This document shows positions 1 to 11,000 of a stretch of DNA of 32,755 bases, piece by piece. The stretch covers positions 735,491 through 768,245 of the forward strand of contig NMRA01000024.1 in NCBI GenBank assembly GCA_002633005.1, given 5' to 3'. The position numbers and the translations under genes are program-made. The DNA comes from Phoronis australis (taxonomy: Eukaryota; Phoronida; Phoronidae). The notes below the pieces were generated by a model, which saw only the letters and a program-made list of their open reading frames with translations, did not search any database and had not been told where the DNA came from. Within the stretch, counting starts at the first letter, position 1, and the number at the start of each line of letters is the position of its first letter.

Positions 1-88
1 TTTTTTTGCCTTTTTTTCTTGGATAATACTTCAGGAATCAAGGAAAAAGCTTGAGTTTTAGAGGTAAAAACAGAAAAATTTCCTGGGC

Positions 89-120
89 GGGAGGGGGGCA
101 AACCCGTTTGCCCCCCTCCC
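89..120. repeat. Perfect 15 bp G/C-rich hairpin
   Basis: GGGAGGGGGGCAAAC (89-103) is followed by CC and its exact complement GTTTGCCCCCCTCCC (106-120). Further on, CCTAGATCCGCCACTG (about 197-212) looks like the end of a DNA transposon, and CACTGACATA-T-TATGTCAGTG is a 21-base palindrome there. This is probably the remains of a transposon end. Confidence 0.5.
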
Positions 121-239
121 GACCTCCCCCCATTCGGTGGTTCACTTTGCGCAAATGCTTGCAGCCGGACAAAATGTTGGCCCCCTCTTGTGATATCCTA
201 GATCCGCCACTGACATATTATGTCAGTGCGGAAGCGTGT

Positions 240-376
240 CCCGTAGTGACGTAGCCAGTCCAACGTGAAGAATCGAGTAAACGAAAGACTTGGGACACAT
301 GGTTCCCTTGTACCCCTCTCCCACCCCTCCCCAGTGTGCGCCAGTGCTCATCAGGACTGGCGATGTGACGTTGATC
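240..376. repeat. Possible short element with imperfect terminal inverted repeats
   Basis: GTGACGTAGCCAGTCC near 246-261 is matched on the opposite strand near 355-372 by GTCACATCGCCAGTCC (12 of 16 positions). The enclosed ~130 bp has no coding potential. It may be a decayed MITE; I could not confirm a target-site duplication. Confidence 0.3.
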
Positions 377-810
377 GATCTTTAAAATGAAATTCCATCT
401 TCTAGGCAGCAGGGCACCTTTAGCTGGAAGTGACACCTCTGTGCTGCAGTACACAGCATAACAAGACCCTAGTATAGTAAACGGATTAAACACACGAATT
501 CAGCGGTCACAGTCCAACGGTTTGTTTGTAGAGAGCCAACTTGACAAGTAAGCAACTCTTTTAAGCAATTTCAATTTATTTTGGCAGGAAACCAAAGTAG
601 GGAATTTATTTAATTTATGCTCGTGAAGCACATGCGTAATTCACGCTCCTAAAACACGGGCTTGTCTTTATGCCCGCCATAATTTACCAGCGTATAATAA
701 CATGTTACGGGCAACCTTTCCCTCAACGGCCAACATTAGTTGAGTGCCTCTTCACGGACCCACGTGCATGAGCTGTAAACTGCACAGCCAGCTGTCGATC
801 CAGCCTCCCG
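376..810. other. No gene seen
   Basis: Unique-looking non-coding sequence. No exon, RNA gene or repeat could be supported by reading both strands. Confidence 0.5.
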
Positions 811-934
811 TTCAGTAACGCTAGAACCTCGCTAAAAAGCAAGACTTCGCGAGATTACGTGAGATATTGCCGTGTACTTTGAGTGAGAACACGTGACTTT
901 GGTTAGATTTTAGCCAGGTCCTATCGTTACTGAA
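811..934. mobile_element. MITE-like element B, copy 1
   Basis: A 124 bp segment bounded by TTCAGTAACGCTAGAACC and, inverted, TTCAGTAACGATAGGACC (16 of 18 match). Inside is CAAGACTTCGCGAGATTACG, shared with the copy at 16640-16770. It has no coding capacity and is probably a non-autonomous DNA transposon. No clear target-site duplication was seen. Confidence 0.75.
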
Positions 935-1941
935 TGCACGCCTGGATTTTGTCTCTCGGGACAAATGTAGGGTGCGCTTGAGATTCCTTCATTATGGTAA
1001 TCCCACAAAGCAGGGGGTCCTCAGTGTTCTCCAGTTGCGGTGCGCGGCGGTGCCGTAGTAGTAAATTTATAGGTGTGTTTACGCCCAAGTTCCGGAGTAT
1101 CATCTCGTGCGTCTACGCGCCAGTACACCTGAATGGTAAGTACACCAAGTAGACGCTACATTGAAAATGAAAAGGTGGTGTACTCAATGCGTTCACGTGC
1201 GTCGAATCCCACTACACCATTGGTGCCCGGTTGCACGAATCGGATACAAATAAGTTTCCTAAATCTTCTACGTATTTGTTTACTTACAAAGGTAATATTT
1301 TTTTCATATCACTTATCTTTATTGTGAGCTCCTCTTTGACTAAAGATACTTTCTAATAACATGTCTAAAAATTGAGACATTATTTCAGTGAAACTAATTA
1401 GGGACTTAGTCCTTAAATTAGGGTCGTTGGATGAAAAGATACCCATTTATTTTCATTAATATTGAGAATTCAACATAGAGATTTCTCACGGTGCGTATCA
1501 AAGCCAAAATCTGACTTAATGAGAATAAAACAGCATTAGAAAGGATAATCCGTGTTTTCATCAAAGCTCCGCAAATTCGGGGAAATGTTGAGTCTCATGT
1601 AACCGGCCACTGGACCCCCTCTGGATACGTGTCGACACAGGAGCTTTGGTTCGCAGAATTAGAAATATCGAGACAAGTCAAACAAAAGGTAGATCTAACT
1701 TTAGCGCGTAATTCTAGCTCACGTAGTAGATCTACTCAGTCGTATACTGTAACTGGTGTCTGTTCCATTAACGAAATTAAATCGGAAGTTATACTCTCAA
1801 GGAAACACTCAACGTTTTAACTTAATTGTCTGAACCCAGCTGATGTTTCCCGAGAGAAAACAAATAAAACAACTACTGATGCCAACTTTTATTTGTTACA
1901 AAATGAACCTTCGATAATGCAATCAAAACACGTTCACTAGG
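935..1941. other. No gene seen
   Basis: AT-moderate sequence with only short open frames of no recognisable similarity or splice context. Confidence 0.5.
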
Positions 1942-2206
1942 CATGGGCGCATCCAGGGGGGGGGGTGCTCGAACGAGCCCCCCAATTTGGCGAATTGGGC
2001 AAGAAGGTCCGCCTTAGTGAAACAAAAAGTCCGAGTAAACGAGACAAAAGTCCACAAAGACCACAGAAAGTTGGCGCGGATGCACAATTCGTAGGCCTGG
2101 ACCTAGTGCCCCCCCTTTTTAGTCTTTGTTGATTTTTTTCAGTATAAGGTCCGCACCACGATGAAAAATTCGAGCCCCCCTATATTTTAGGCTGGTTGCG
2201 CGCATG
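1942..2206 (+). mobile_element. TIR element A, copy 1
   Basis: About 265 bp. It begins CATGGGCGCATCCAG, then a G run and GCTCGAA, and ends TTCGAGCCCCCC ... GGCTGGTTGCGCGCATG, so the ends are inverted repeats of each other. The interior has GGCGAATTGGGCAAGAAGGT, AAACAAAAAGTCCGA and GCACAATTC, all shared with the other four copies in this window. CTAG lies just outside both ends (1937-1940, 2207-2210) and may be the target duplication. Confidence 0.8.
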
Positions 2207-2740
2207 CTAGCACAGTTCATATAATTTCATCAATGCCGTTTCAACATACATCATTTGTGAGCCCGTGCCAATTTTTCTAGGAAAGTGCAACTACAATACA
2301 ATACAAGCAACGGATTGTTTTGGCTTTAGCGTTGTGTGGGTAATGATCCAATTTCGCAGAACACGCAGATCCTTGAATCGGGAGCAATAACTTTGCGAGA
2401 GGAACAGCTCAAATGTCGCCATGCGTCATTACTAAACATATGAAACGAGTTTTTATTACGGGCGTATCAGTGCTGCCACTGGTGGATGTGAGGATCGCTT
2501 AGGTTTACGCTCCTGTGTTAGGAAAACTGCGTGGACACAAGGGTTGAGACAGGTCGGACTACCGATGGGGCCAAAGCGAAAAGTCATGGAATCATGTTTA
2601 GTCATAATTTTTCAATAGAAGAATTGGTAGCAGCCAGATCTTGGAATAGGCAGAGCATAACCTGCCGCCTCTGATACGCATGACACTGGATTAGAAATTT
2701 CCCGGGTGAGCGACAAGCGCCAAAAGATTCTTAAACGAGT
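2207..2740. other. No gene seen
   Basis: Non-coding, no repeat recognised. Confidence 0.5.
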
Positions 2741-2756
2741 ACATTTCTGTCCGTCC

Positions 2757-2905
2757 AAATGTGCTTATTCAACGCACATAGTTGCTTGATCACTACGAAT
2801 AATTGGTTGGTTAACGCGCAGAATTTGTTCTCTTCTTGCACATATTCATTGCGCAGAATTGGTAATTCAACTTGCAGAATTGCCTGCTCAACGCGCACCG
2901 TATTA
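2757..2905. repeat. Decayed ~21 bp tandem array
   Basis: Successive units such as AATTGGTTGGTTAACGCGCAG, AATTGGTAATTCAACTTGCAG and AATTGCCTGCTCAACGCGCAC (each 21 bases, last bases variable) follow one another with degenerate units before them. A further ACGCGCAGAA occurs near 2995. Open frames on both strands here are a by-product. Confidence 0.5.
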
Positions 2906-3184
2906 TGTCCAGTCAAAGAGTATGTAGCCTACCGTCGACAGGAGGCAGCACAGACGAAACGTGGCGGAACTGATGCGTTGAATAAACACATTTTAACGCG
3001 CAGAAAGGTGCTCGTTTCATAAGACATTAGTGCGAATACGTCAGGCTGTCAAGATACTCTTGCGTTGGGTGCTCGCAGGCTAACCGCGAAGCAGTCAACA
3101 AGTCAGCTGCTCGTGCGTTATGTTTATTTCCTGGTAATGATTGAGCAGCAAAACAGTCGGTTCATCTCCTCTTGCAAGCATTCA

Positions 3185-3840
3185 CAAGAGCCACGGAATT
3201 AAGAGGATACGAAATCCGGTTTGGTCTATTAACAGATGATAAAAACGACATTCCCATCCAATTCTCTGAGACAAAACAGAACTCTATAACTGTCGACAAC
3301 CCTCAAAAGTTTGGAGGAAAAATGAAATCTCTTCTTTTCGAAGTGCGCTAAACGATAAGCGTGACCTATGCTTTTCATGAATTACAAGGCAATTGTGGAG
3401 AAGACCACCCACCAAGAATCATAATATCGAATCTGTGACATTGGCAGTATTGATTTTTAGTTGATTCCTGCTTTTGCCTTTCAAGATGAAGCATTACCAT
3501 GTGCCACAACGAGGATTGGCTGAAATCACAGGATTTAGTATCTTTTTAAAAACAGCTTTCCCACGATGCATCTCTATGGTAATTATAACCCTCGACAATC
3601 TTTCGAAGTCTGCTAAACATACGATCGTGACGTACGCTTTGGACCGTCACACGACACCTGCTGGGAAAGACCACCAACTAAGAATCATAATATCCAATCT
3701 GTGGCTCAGACAGTTTGATCTTTTCGTTGAATCCTGCTTCTATCATTCAAGTGGGGTCGCCAATGGTCCATTAGCACTCGTGGCAAAATGAGGACTTAGT
3801 GAAATCAGTAAAAAGAATTTGGTATCCTTTTCAATGAAAT
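3185..3840. repeat. Diverged ~285 bp tandem repeat, about 2.3 units
   Basis: The stretch around 3335-3480 (TTCGAAGT.CGCTAAAC, AAGACCACC, AAGAATCATAATATC, TTGATTCCTGCTT) recurs in order at about 3602-3745. The preceding part (GCCAC, GAGGAT, AAATC) recurs near 3190, 3500 and 3785. The units are strongly diverged and no protein is recognisable. The 105-codon open frame at 3474-3791 lies across the units and is not considered a gene. Confidence 0.55.
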
Positions 3841-4677
3841 GTATCACGACAATATACAAAGGCACACCGAACACCCAATTTGACTTACACACTAAACAAA
3901 ATATAACTGCCTCCGGGAATAAGTGAATTTTAGGCGTGTGCACCTATGTGGAAAACATTTGAGTAGGAATTATTGTCGTTGATTTCAAATGCAGCGCTTG
4001 GAAATTCAATTATAGACCTATATACAGGAGATTATTTTTCACATTCAACTTTGTAACATGTAGTGTCACAAGAACCCCGGTTGGATTAGTTTTCTCGTTT
4101 AAAACACGGACGTCCTGCTGGCCGCAAACATGGATGCGTGTGCATCCCAAAGTATGGAATCCAGAAAGTGTCACGCAGGCGATGGTCTGCTGGTAGCTAT
4201 AATTTGAATAGTTGCTTCTTGTTCACTCGTATCTAAGATATAAACTGATGTCCAGGCTGCTTGAAATACTACTAAACTAAACTCATTGTAGGCCTAGTTA
4301 GATGGCGGTACTGCTCGGGACAAAAGCTATCCCACAATCCTTTGTAGACCTACGCGTACACGACGTCTTTCCTTATCCGTGAAAAACAGTTAAATGGTCT
4401 CCAAGGTCATGCGGTACACGGGCAGTACTGCAGTGCAGTTGACAATTAATTGGGCTTTTAAGCCTACACAGCGTTAATTAAGTAATGTTGAGACACGAAC
4501 TTGAAACTCAGCAGCCCTTAAGTTGACGTTGAAGCAATAGAATGAGAACTATTCGTTCATGGTTGATCATGTGTAATTAGGGAACGCTAAGTAGCCGAAT
4601 TAAAAATCCAAAATAAAGGTTTCTCCCCAAACCGTGAACTAAAATAGCTGTTTTCAAAGTCAGTGCTGCTTGAGGCG
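3841..4677. other. Region downstream of the syt17-like gene
   Basis: Expected to hold the 3' UTR of the minus-strand gene. No AATAAA or ATTAAA was seen on the minus strand in this interval; the nearest AATAAA is at 3123-3128. The 3' end is therefore undefined. Confidence 0.4.
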
Positions 4678-5030
4678 TCAAGGTACAGCAACAGATGCAG
4701 GCGAACACTGGTGACATTCGTCAAGGGGTTTTAGCAAATGCCATTGGGCCACAGGCGATCTTTGACACGATACCATTCGTAACCAATGAGATGCTTCATG
4801 AGATCCAGATGAGTATTTTCCAAGCACGATTCGACCAATCACACTGTCTCTACTTTTCGGAATTTGGCTACATACGCTGATCACCAGGTTGCATTGACTG
4901 AGAGAGGCGGGATTCACCGTGAAACTAAGACACTCGTTAAACATGGGATCTATAGTATTCTTCTTTGTTGAGGTCTTCTTTATTTTCACCATCTTTTCGT
5001 CCAACAAGAGTGCCACTTTCACGAAAGGAT
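4678..5030 (-). CDS. syt17: syt17-like terminal exon: rest of C2B and C-terminus
   Basis: The acceptor CACCATTTCAG ends at 5031. The first two bases (AT) complete the Asp codon split by a phase-1 intron, giving GGTD|PFVKVALLLDEK. The frame then runs to TGA at 4680-4678. Visible C2B hallmarks are the basic strand KMVKIKKTSTKKNT (394-405 region), IDPMFNE, VIGRIVLG, SHWLRM and the QWHLL motif near residues 477-481, which is typical of synaptotagmin C2B. The last residues, CSPASVAVP, resemble the vertebrate SYT17 end. Ca2+-loop 3 reads CSQIPKSRDS where Ca2+-binding C2B has an Asp-x-Asp pattern, so classical Ca2+ ligands are missing. An in-frame TAA lies just upstream of the acceptor, which supports the exon boundary. 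Confidence 0.95.
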
Positions 5031-8000
5031 CTGAAATGGTGACTTGTTAGTCTTACTTTACTTAAAATATATCTTTAGAGTAACTCGTTAACAGACTTCC
5101 ACTTGCTGTACTGAATTGTTGAGAGTCAGTAACATTTTAATGTAATTGTAATTATAATAAAATTTTGAAATAACTTTGAAGAGGCCCGGAAAGCGAAAAA
5201 CCGACTAAATTGCATTATTCGAAGTAGTTGTCTGCCACTGAAACAGGATTCAACCTGTTCACAAGGTACTTTTGTAATTGGTTCTGAAAATTTCATTAGG
5301 TGGGGGAAGTGAATAACTCCGTAGCAGATGTAGTGACAAGGGAATGGTACTTTCGTCAGGAAATGTTTAACTGATATTTTTGACAATCTTTAAATGTCGA
5401 ATAAAGGGATCAAAGCAGCTTGAATTTCCACTGCAAAGCATGAACCACAAAGATGGTTTTGCGTGTGGCTCATATTTTTGTTTAGCCATAGATCTCGTAG
5501 GAACTCAGCAAGATTTACTCAGACCCAAGGAAGAAAATCGCGAAGTAAAAAGACAAAAGCAGCAAAGTCAAATTTTTTTTCAATATAAGTGCCCTTCAAT
5601 CCTCATGCATGATATACACGAAACCTGCAGGAAACTGTGAGCTCACCTTTCCTTGACGGGGTGCTCTACTATTATTCGTATGAAGATGATGAGTTGAATA
5701 TATCAGTTTTTGGCCATAGTAAGATAAAAAATGGACAATCGCCGTGCAAATAAAAAAGTTCATATTCATTCGACGTTTCGTCTATTCATTAGAAATCATC
5801 AGGTTACAAAACCTGATGATGTCTAATGAATAGGCGATACGTCGAATCAAGATGAGTTAGCCACTTGACAAATGTACATATTTTTTATCACAACGGATAA
5901 AGCCATTTTTGGTTGCAGTTGTAAGTTAATAGTCAGTCTTCAATTTAACTTTAAAATTTTACTTACAGTTCATTGAAATATCGGTCATTATGACCGAAAA
6001 AGTGACTCAACTCACGCTGGTCTCATCTGCTATAGTGCATGTTTTGATTAGTCAAGTTAGTATCGAACATCATGACAGGACCACTGATACTTCCGTCCTC
6101 TGATTGGCTTATTTACACGCAGTGTATGAGGTCCGTTATGAAGTGATGTTGCCCAGAGGCCAATATCACCTTTCATTCAAGCGCCCAGAGGACATATGTC
6201 GCTGTTCCTAAACCTGGCCAATTACACTCTACAGAAACCGTAACTCATGATCGTGTAAACAAAACAAGCATACGACAATAGTACATCAAAGCAGGTAAAA
6301 AAGCCAATTTAGTCCGAAACCAAGAAATCGGAGAAACGACGCATCGGTGATCTTATAATGAAACAAATATAGTCCAATCCTTCGGGCTGTTAGATTGTAT
6401 GGACATATTTGTATACACGAAGTTTGAACTTGTTAACTAACGTTAAAATATAAAACGCCTACCTGTTCCGCCCATAATATCAGTCTGAAGAAGCTGGTGA
6501 GCTCGGATAATGTCAACGTTCAGTCTGCCCGCGCTTGGTAGGTAATTTATAGATGTGAGTATTTCTCCGAGATCAGGTCTTTTCTGTGGAAACAACATTA
6601 CAATTACCCGAAGCATATACAATTAGTGCGAATAAGAACAATTTTTGTCCTCGTTATGGTCAAAGGAATTAAGAACTCTTGCTGTTAACGTACATATTTT
6701 TGTACCCAGCAACCTACACAAATGACAAAAAATTGCTAAGGCAACATAAACGTAGAAGTAAAGCTTTGCCTTAGCACTTTTCCTTTACGACTTTGTATCG
6801 ACGTCGTATAAGACAATAGGGTGCCCGCAGGTGGTCAAAAAGTCGTGTGCGACTTCTGGGTTGATAGAAATCTATATATTTAAATGAACAAGTCGTGTAG
6901 TTCGAAAAGTAATCGTGTACAACAGTTGATTACGACTAGGTCGTACACAATTAAACCCTCTCTCCATGCATTTTTCCTATACGACTTCGAATGCGATTTC
7001 TGAGCTACAGACTTTTGGACCAAAGCCTCGGTACACACTCCCATTGTCGANTTCTGAAAATTTCCTTAGGTGGGGAAGTGAATAACTCCGTAGCAGACGT
7101 AGTGAAATGGTACTTTCGTCAGGAATTGTTTAACTGATATTTTTGACAATCTTTAAATGTCGAATAAAGGGATCAAAACAGCTTGAATTTCCACAGCAAA
7201 GCAAGAACCACAAAGATGGTTTTGCGTGTGGCTAATATTTTTGTTTAGCCATAGATCTCGTAGGAACTCAGCAAGATTTACTCAGACCCAAGGAAGAAAA
7301 TCGCGAAGTAAAAAGACAAAAGCAGCAAAGTCAAATTTTTTTTTCAATATAAGTGCCCTTCAATCCTCATGCATGATATACACGAAACCTGCAGGAAACT
7401 GTGAGCTCATCTTTCCTTGACGGGGTGCTCTACTATCCTTCGTATGAAGATGAGTTGATTATATCAGTTTTAGGCCATAGTAAGATAAAAAAATGGACAA
7501 TCACCGCACAAATAAAAAAGTTCATATTCATTAGACGTTTCGTCTATTCATTAGAAATCATCAGGTTACAAAACCTGATGATGTCTAATGAATAGGCGAT
7601 ACGTCGAATCAAGATGAGTTAGCCACTTGACAAATATACAGTCAGTCTTCAATTTAACTTTAAAATTTTACTCACAATTCATTGAAATATCGGTAATTAT
7701 GACCGAAAAAGTGACTCAACTCACCCTGGTCTCATCTGCTATAGTGTATGTTTTGATGAGTCAAGTTATTATCAAACATCATGACAGGACCACTGATGTT
7801 GCCGTCCTCTGATTGGCTAATTAACACGTAGTGTATGACGTCCGTTATTAAGTGATGTTGCCCAGAGGCCAATATCACCTTTCATTCAAGCCGCCCAAAG
7901 GACATATGTCGCTGTTCCTAAGCCTGGTCAATTGCACTCTACAGAAACCGTAACTCATGACCGTGTAAACTAAACAAGCAGACGACAATAGTACATCAAA

Positions 8001-11000
8001 GCAGGTAAAAAAGCCAATCTAGTCCGAAACCAAGAAATCGGAGAAACGACGCATCGGTGATCGTATAATGAAACAAATATAGTCCAATCCTTCGGGCTGT
8101 TAGATTGTATGGACATATTTGTAAACACGAAGTTTGAACTTGTTAACCAACGTTAAAATATAAAACGCCTACCTGTTCCGCCCATAATATCAGTCTGAAG
8201 AAGCTGGTGAGCTCGGATAATGTCAACGTTCAGTCTGCCCGCGCTTGGTAGGTAATTTATAGATGTGAGTATTTCTCCGAGATCAGGTCTTTTCTGTGGA
8301 AACAACATTACAATTACCCGAAGCATATACAATTAGTGCGAATAAGAACAATTTTTGTCCTCGTTATCGTCAAAGGAATTAAGAACTCTTGCTGTTAACG
8401 TACATATTTTTGTACCCAGCAACCTACACAAATGACAAAAAATTGCTAAGGCAACATAAACGTGCCTTAGCACTTTTCCTTTACGACTTTGTATCGACGC
8501 CGTATAAGACAATAGGGTGCCCGCAGGTGGTCAAAAAGTCGTGTGCGACTTCTGAGTTGATAGAAATCTATATATTTAAATGAACAAGTCGTGTAGTTCG
8601 AAAAGTAATCGTGTACAACAGTTGATTACGACTAGGTCGTACACAATTAAACCCTCTCTCCATGCATTTTTCCTATACGACTTCGAATGCGATTTCTGAG
8701 CTACAGACTTTTGGACCAAAGCCTCGGTACACACTCCCATTGTCGAATACAACGACTGTAGTTTACCATGAGTGGGTAAGGTTGCTAAATAACTACGTGT
8801 ACGTGTATCATTAAAGATTACATCAAGGCTGTAATGAAATTGGGCCTTATTACCAGGACGCAGTTGCGGAAAAGTTATACGTTGGTGAGCAACAGTGACG
8901 TCACATTATCACGCGCCACGATGCCAAAGTTGAACAAAACATTTGATGTCATGCAAAATCAAACTTACGTTGCGGACAAGTTTGAAAGTTTTATGCGACC
9001 CAGTCCAGAAATTTAACATCCGACTTACAAAGCACAGGACTTATGATTTCTTAATCATTACGAATCTAGTAAGAAATCCAAAAAACTAAGGAATAATGGA
9101 ACTTTCAGTCATTCAAGGTAGTTAGTTCTATGTGTCGTGTGTGTATTGTAGTGTGTAGTGTATTGTTCATTTATCTGCTGCGATCGTTATTACCGGATAT
9201 TGTTATTCCCCATGGATAATTCAAACTTACCCGGCAATCACGTTATTCTAGATACGGTGCTTTTTATCGATTTTATTCATTTTTAAAAGCAATTTTCACT
9301 GAAATGTACAATTAATCCGAAAATGTAAAATTCCACCGTTTTGCGGAGCACGGTTCCTTTTTAGCTGGCATTTTTCATTATTTTTGGATGGGATACACTT
9401 CATGGAATTTATTAACTTTGACCATAGCTATAAAACAACAGGTCCGCTGTGTATTTTTGATTTTCTTACAAATCACAAATTCTCACCGTTGTCCATGACA
9501 TTCGTTGAAACGAAGGGCGGTGACTCAATTAAACACGCTTAAAGTACTCTGAAATTTATTGAATGGGGCTTACTGGTCTGCCACCAGAGGGCAAGACTGC
9601 TACCGTGGGGGCTGCAGGCTCCATTCCGCGCTGAGGCGGATCTTAAAAAATAGCCTTTCTCGCAGAGCATGTTTCCTTAAAATCAATTCGGGATCCGGTG
9701 AAACATGGTTAAAAGCCGCACCCAGGCCATAACCCTACTCTAAAAACAGCGGCAGGGTAGGTCTCCGGCGGAGCATCGGCTACATCGAGTGGACACCGAA
9801 CAAACCTTGACGTCCCAGAACACGCTTATGTCGAACAGCCGCCGGCAAGGATCCGACCGAACACAGGAATGGATGTCCGNACCATCCAATCATCTGACGG
9901 ATAAAAAAATATAGCCTGTATTCCAGCTCGATCGCCCTCCGCACTTCAGAGTACACACGGCTAAATCACCCGAAGACCATCTATCTTGGCTTACGGAACG
10001 GAAACAGAAGGTTTAATTACTACATGACGTCAACAAAAAAGCACCAAAATTTTAGTTTGGTAATTATCTTGCAAAAAACTGACGTTAATGAGAGCGATCA
10101 CTATAAATTACATTTACACAATTTCCGTGCTATGTAGCAGCGGGCTATCCATAATTGTGTGTTGCGTGATTATCATGCACTTGTTAAACAGTAAGTCATT
10201 CACTAGTGGCAACCAATAGGACTAGGGCTTGAAGATTTCGACAATTCCTCTTCAAAATAACGAAAACGCAAGACCAATTTCAGAGCGTTAACGGTGTTAG
10301 TAAAATTATGAATGGATAGTTCCTTTCGCAAAAAGAGTTAAGGCAATAAAGGAATTTAACTCCACTGACACGAAGGCAATTCTCATCTCTTTCCAGCCAA
10401 CGAACAACAACGGTAGTTAACTAAGACTACAATGAATATTTCACATCCTGAATAAATGATTTGAAATTGCCTCCTACTGCTAAAGGAAGGTGGTAAAAAG
10501 TGAGCGCCTCACACAAGGGTAATTCGAAATCTTTCTGGGGATAACGAAGACAGTGGAGGTTACTCTGCCTAAATTTCAGGTATTCTCTTAATGAAGATGA
10601 TTTCTGTACAAAGTTAGCAACTGGCAACAGAACACGTCTTCTGTGTCCACAGAAATATCACGAGCTGCAAAACAACTCTAACAATCGATGTTGACATTGG
10701 GGTGGTAATGAATTCCCTTCCATGTTGTTGCCATATCAAGCACATTTCACAATCCATAGAGTATACCTTTAGTGTAGTCTTTCCCGGGCTGATTTACTCT
10801 ATTTCAAATAATGTGCTTCATACAAAAATAAGGCTTTCGTCGGCATGCCTTTGTCATTGTTCATAGTCTCATTTGAACTACTTTAGTATACATTATGGAT
10901 GCAGTGTTATCTTCTTGCAAGGCAATTCGTAAACTAAAACTCAGGTGTTCTTGGCAAAAAGTCAAAACCCCACCCATTGACGGTAATCGGAATTTACTCG

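Larger units (their letters stand above)
5282..7050. repeat. Left copy of ~1.7 kb direct duplication
   Basis: Starts at TTCTGAAAATTTC and ends at CCCATTGTCGA immediately before the single N at 7051. It matches 7052-8746 nearly base for base, with scattered substitutions. It has about 56 bp extra near 5870-5930 and 18 bp extra near 6752-6770 relative to the right copy. It contains the C2B exon, an inverted repeat (5768-5847) and an AAGTCGT-rich stretch. The small-scale divergence is allele-like. Confidence 0.95.
7052..8746. repeat. Right copy of ~1.7 kb direct duplication
   Basis: Begins directly after the N at 7051 with the same bases that begin the left copy. After TGTCGA it runs on into unique sequence (ATACAACGACTG). 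The left copy has unique sequence only on its left and the right copy only on its right, as expected of two overlapping contigs that were not merged. Confidence 0.95.

Noticed and set aside
1019-1035. CTCAGTGTTCTCCA shared with 16380-16393
   Set aside because: The match is only about 14 bases, with no extension; taken as chance.
10427-10627. Minus-strand frame with LPLAVGG, possibly the C2B start
   Set aside because: No splice sites or further similarity; the real exon with YLPSAGRLNVD is at 6463-6583 and 8173-8293.
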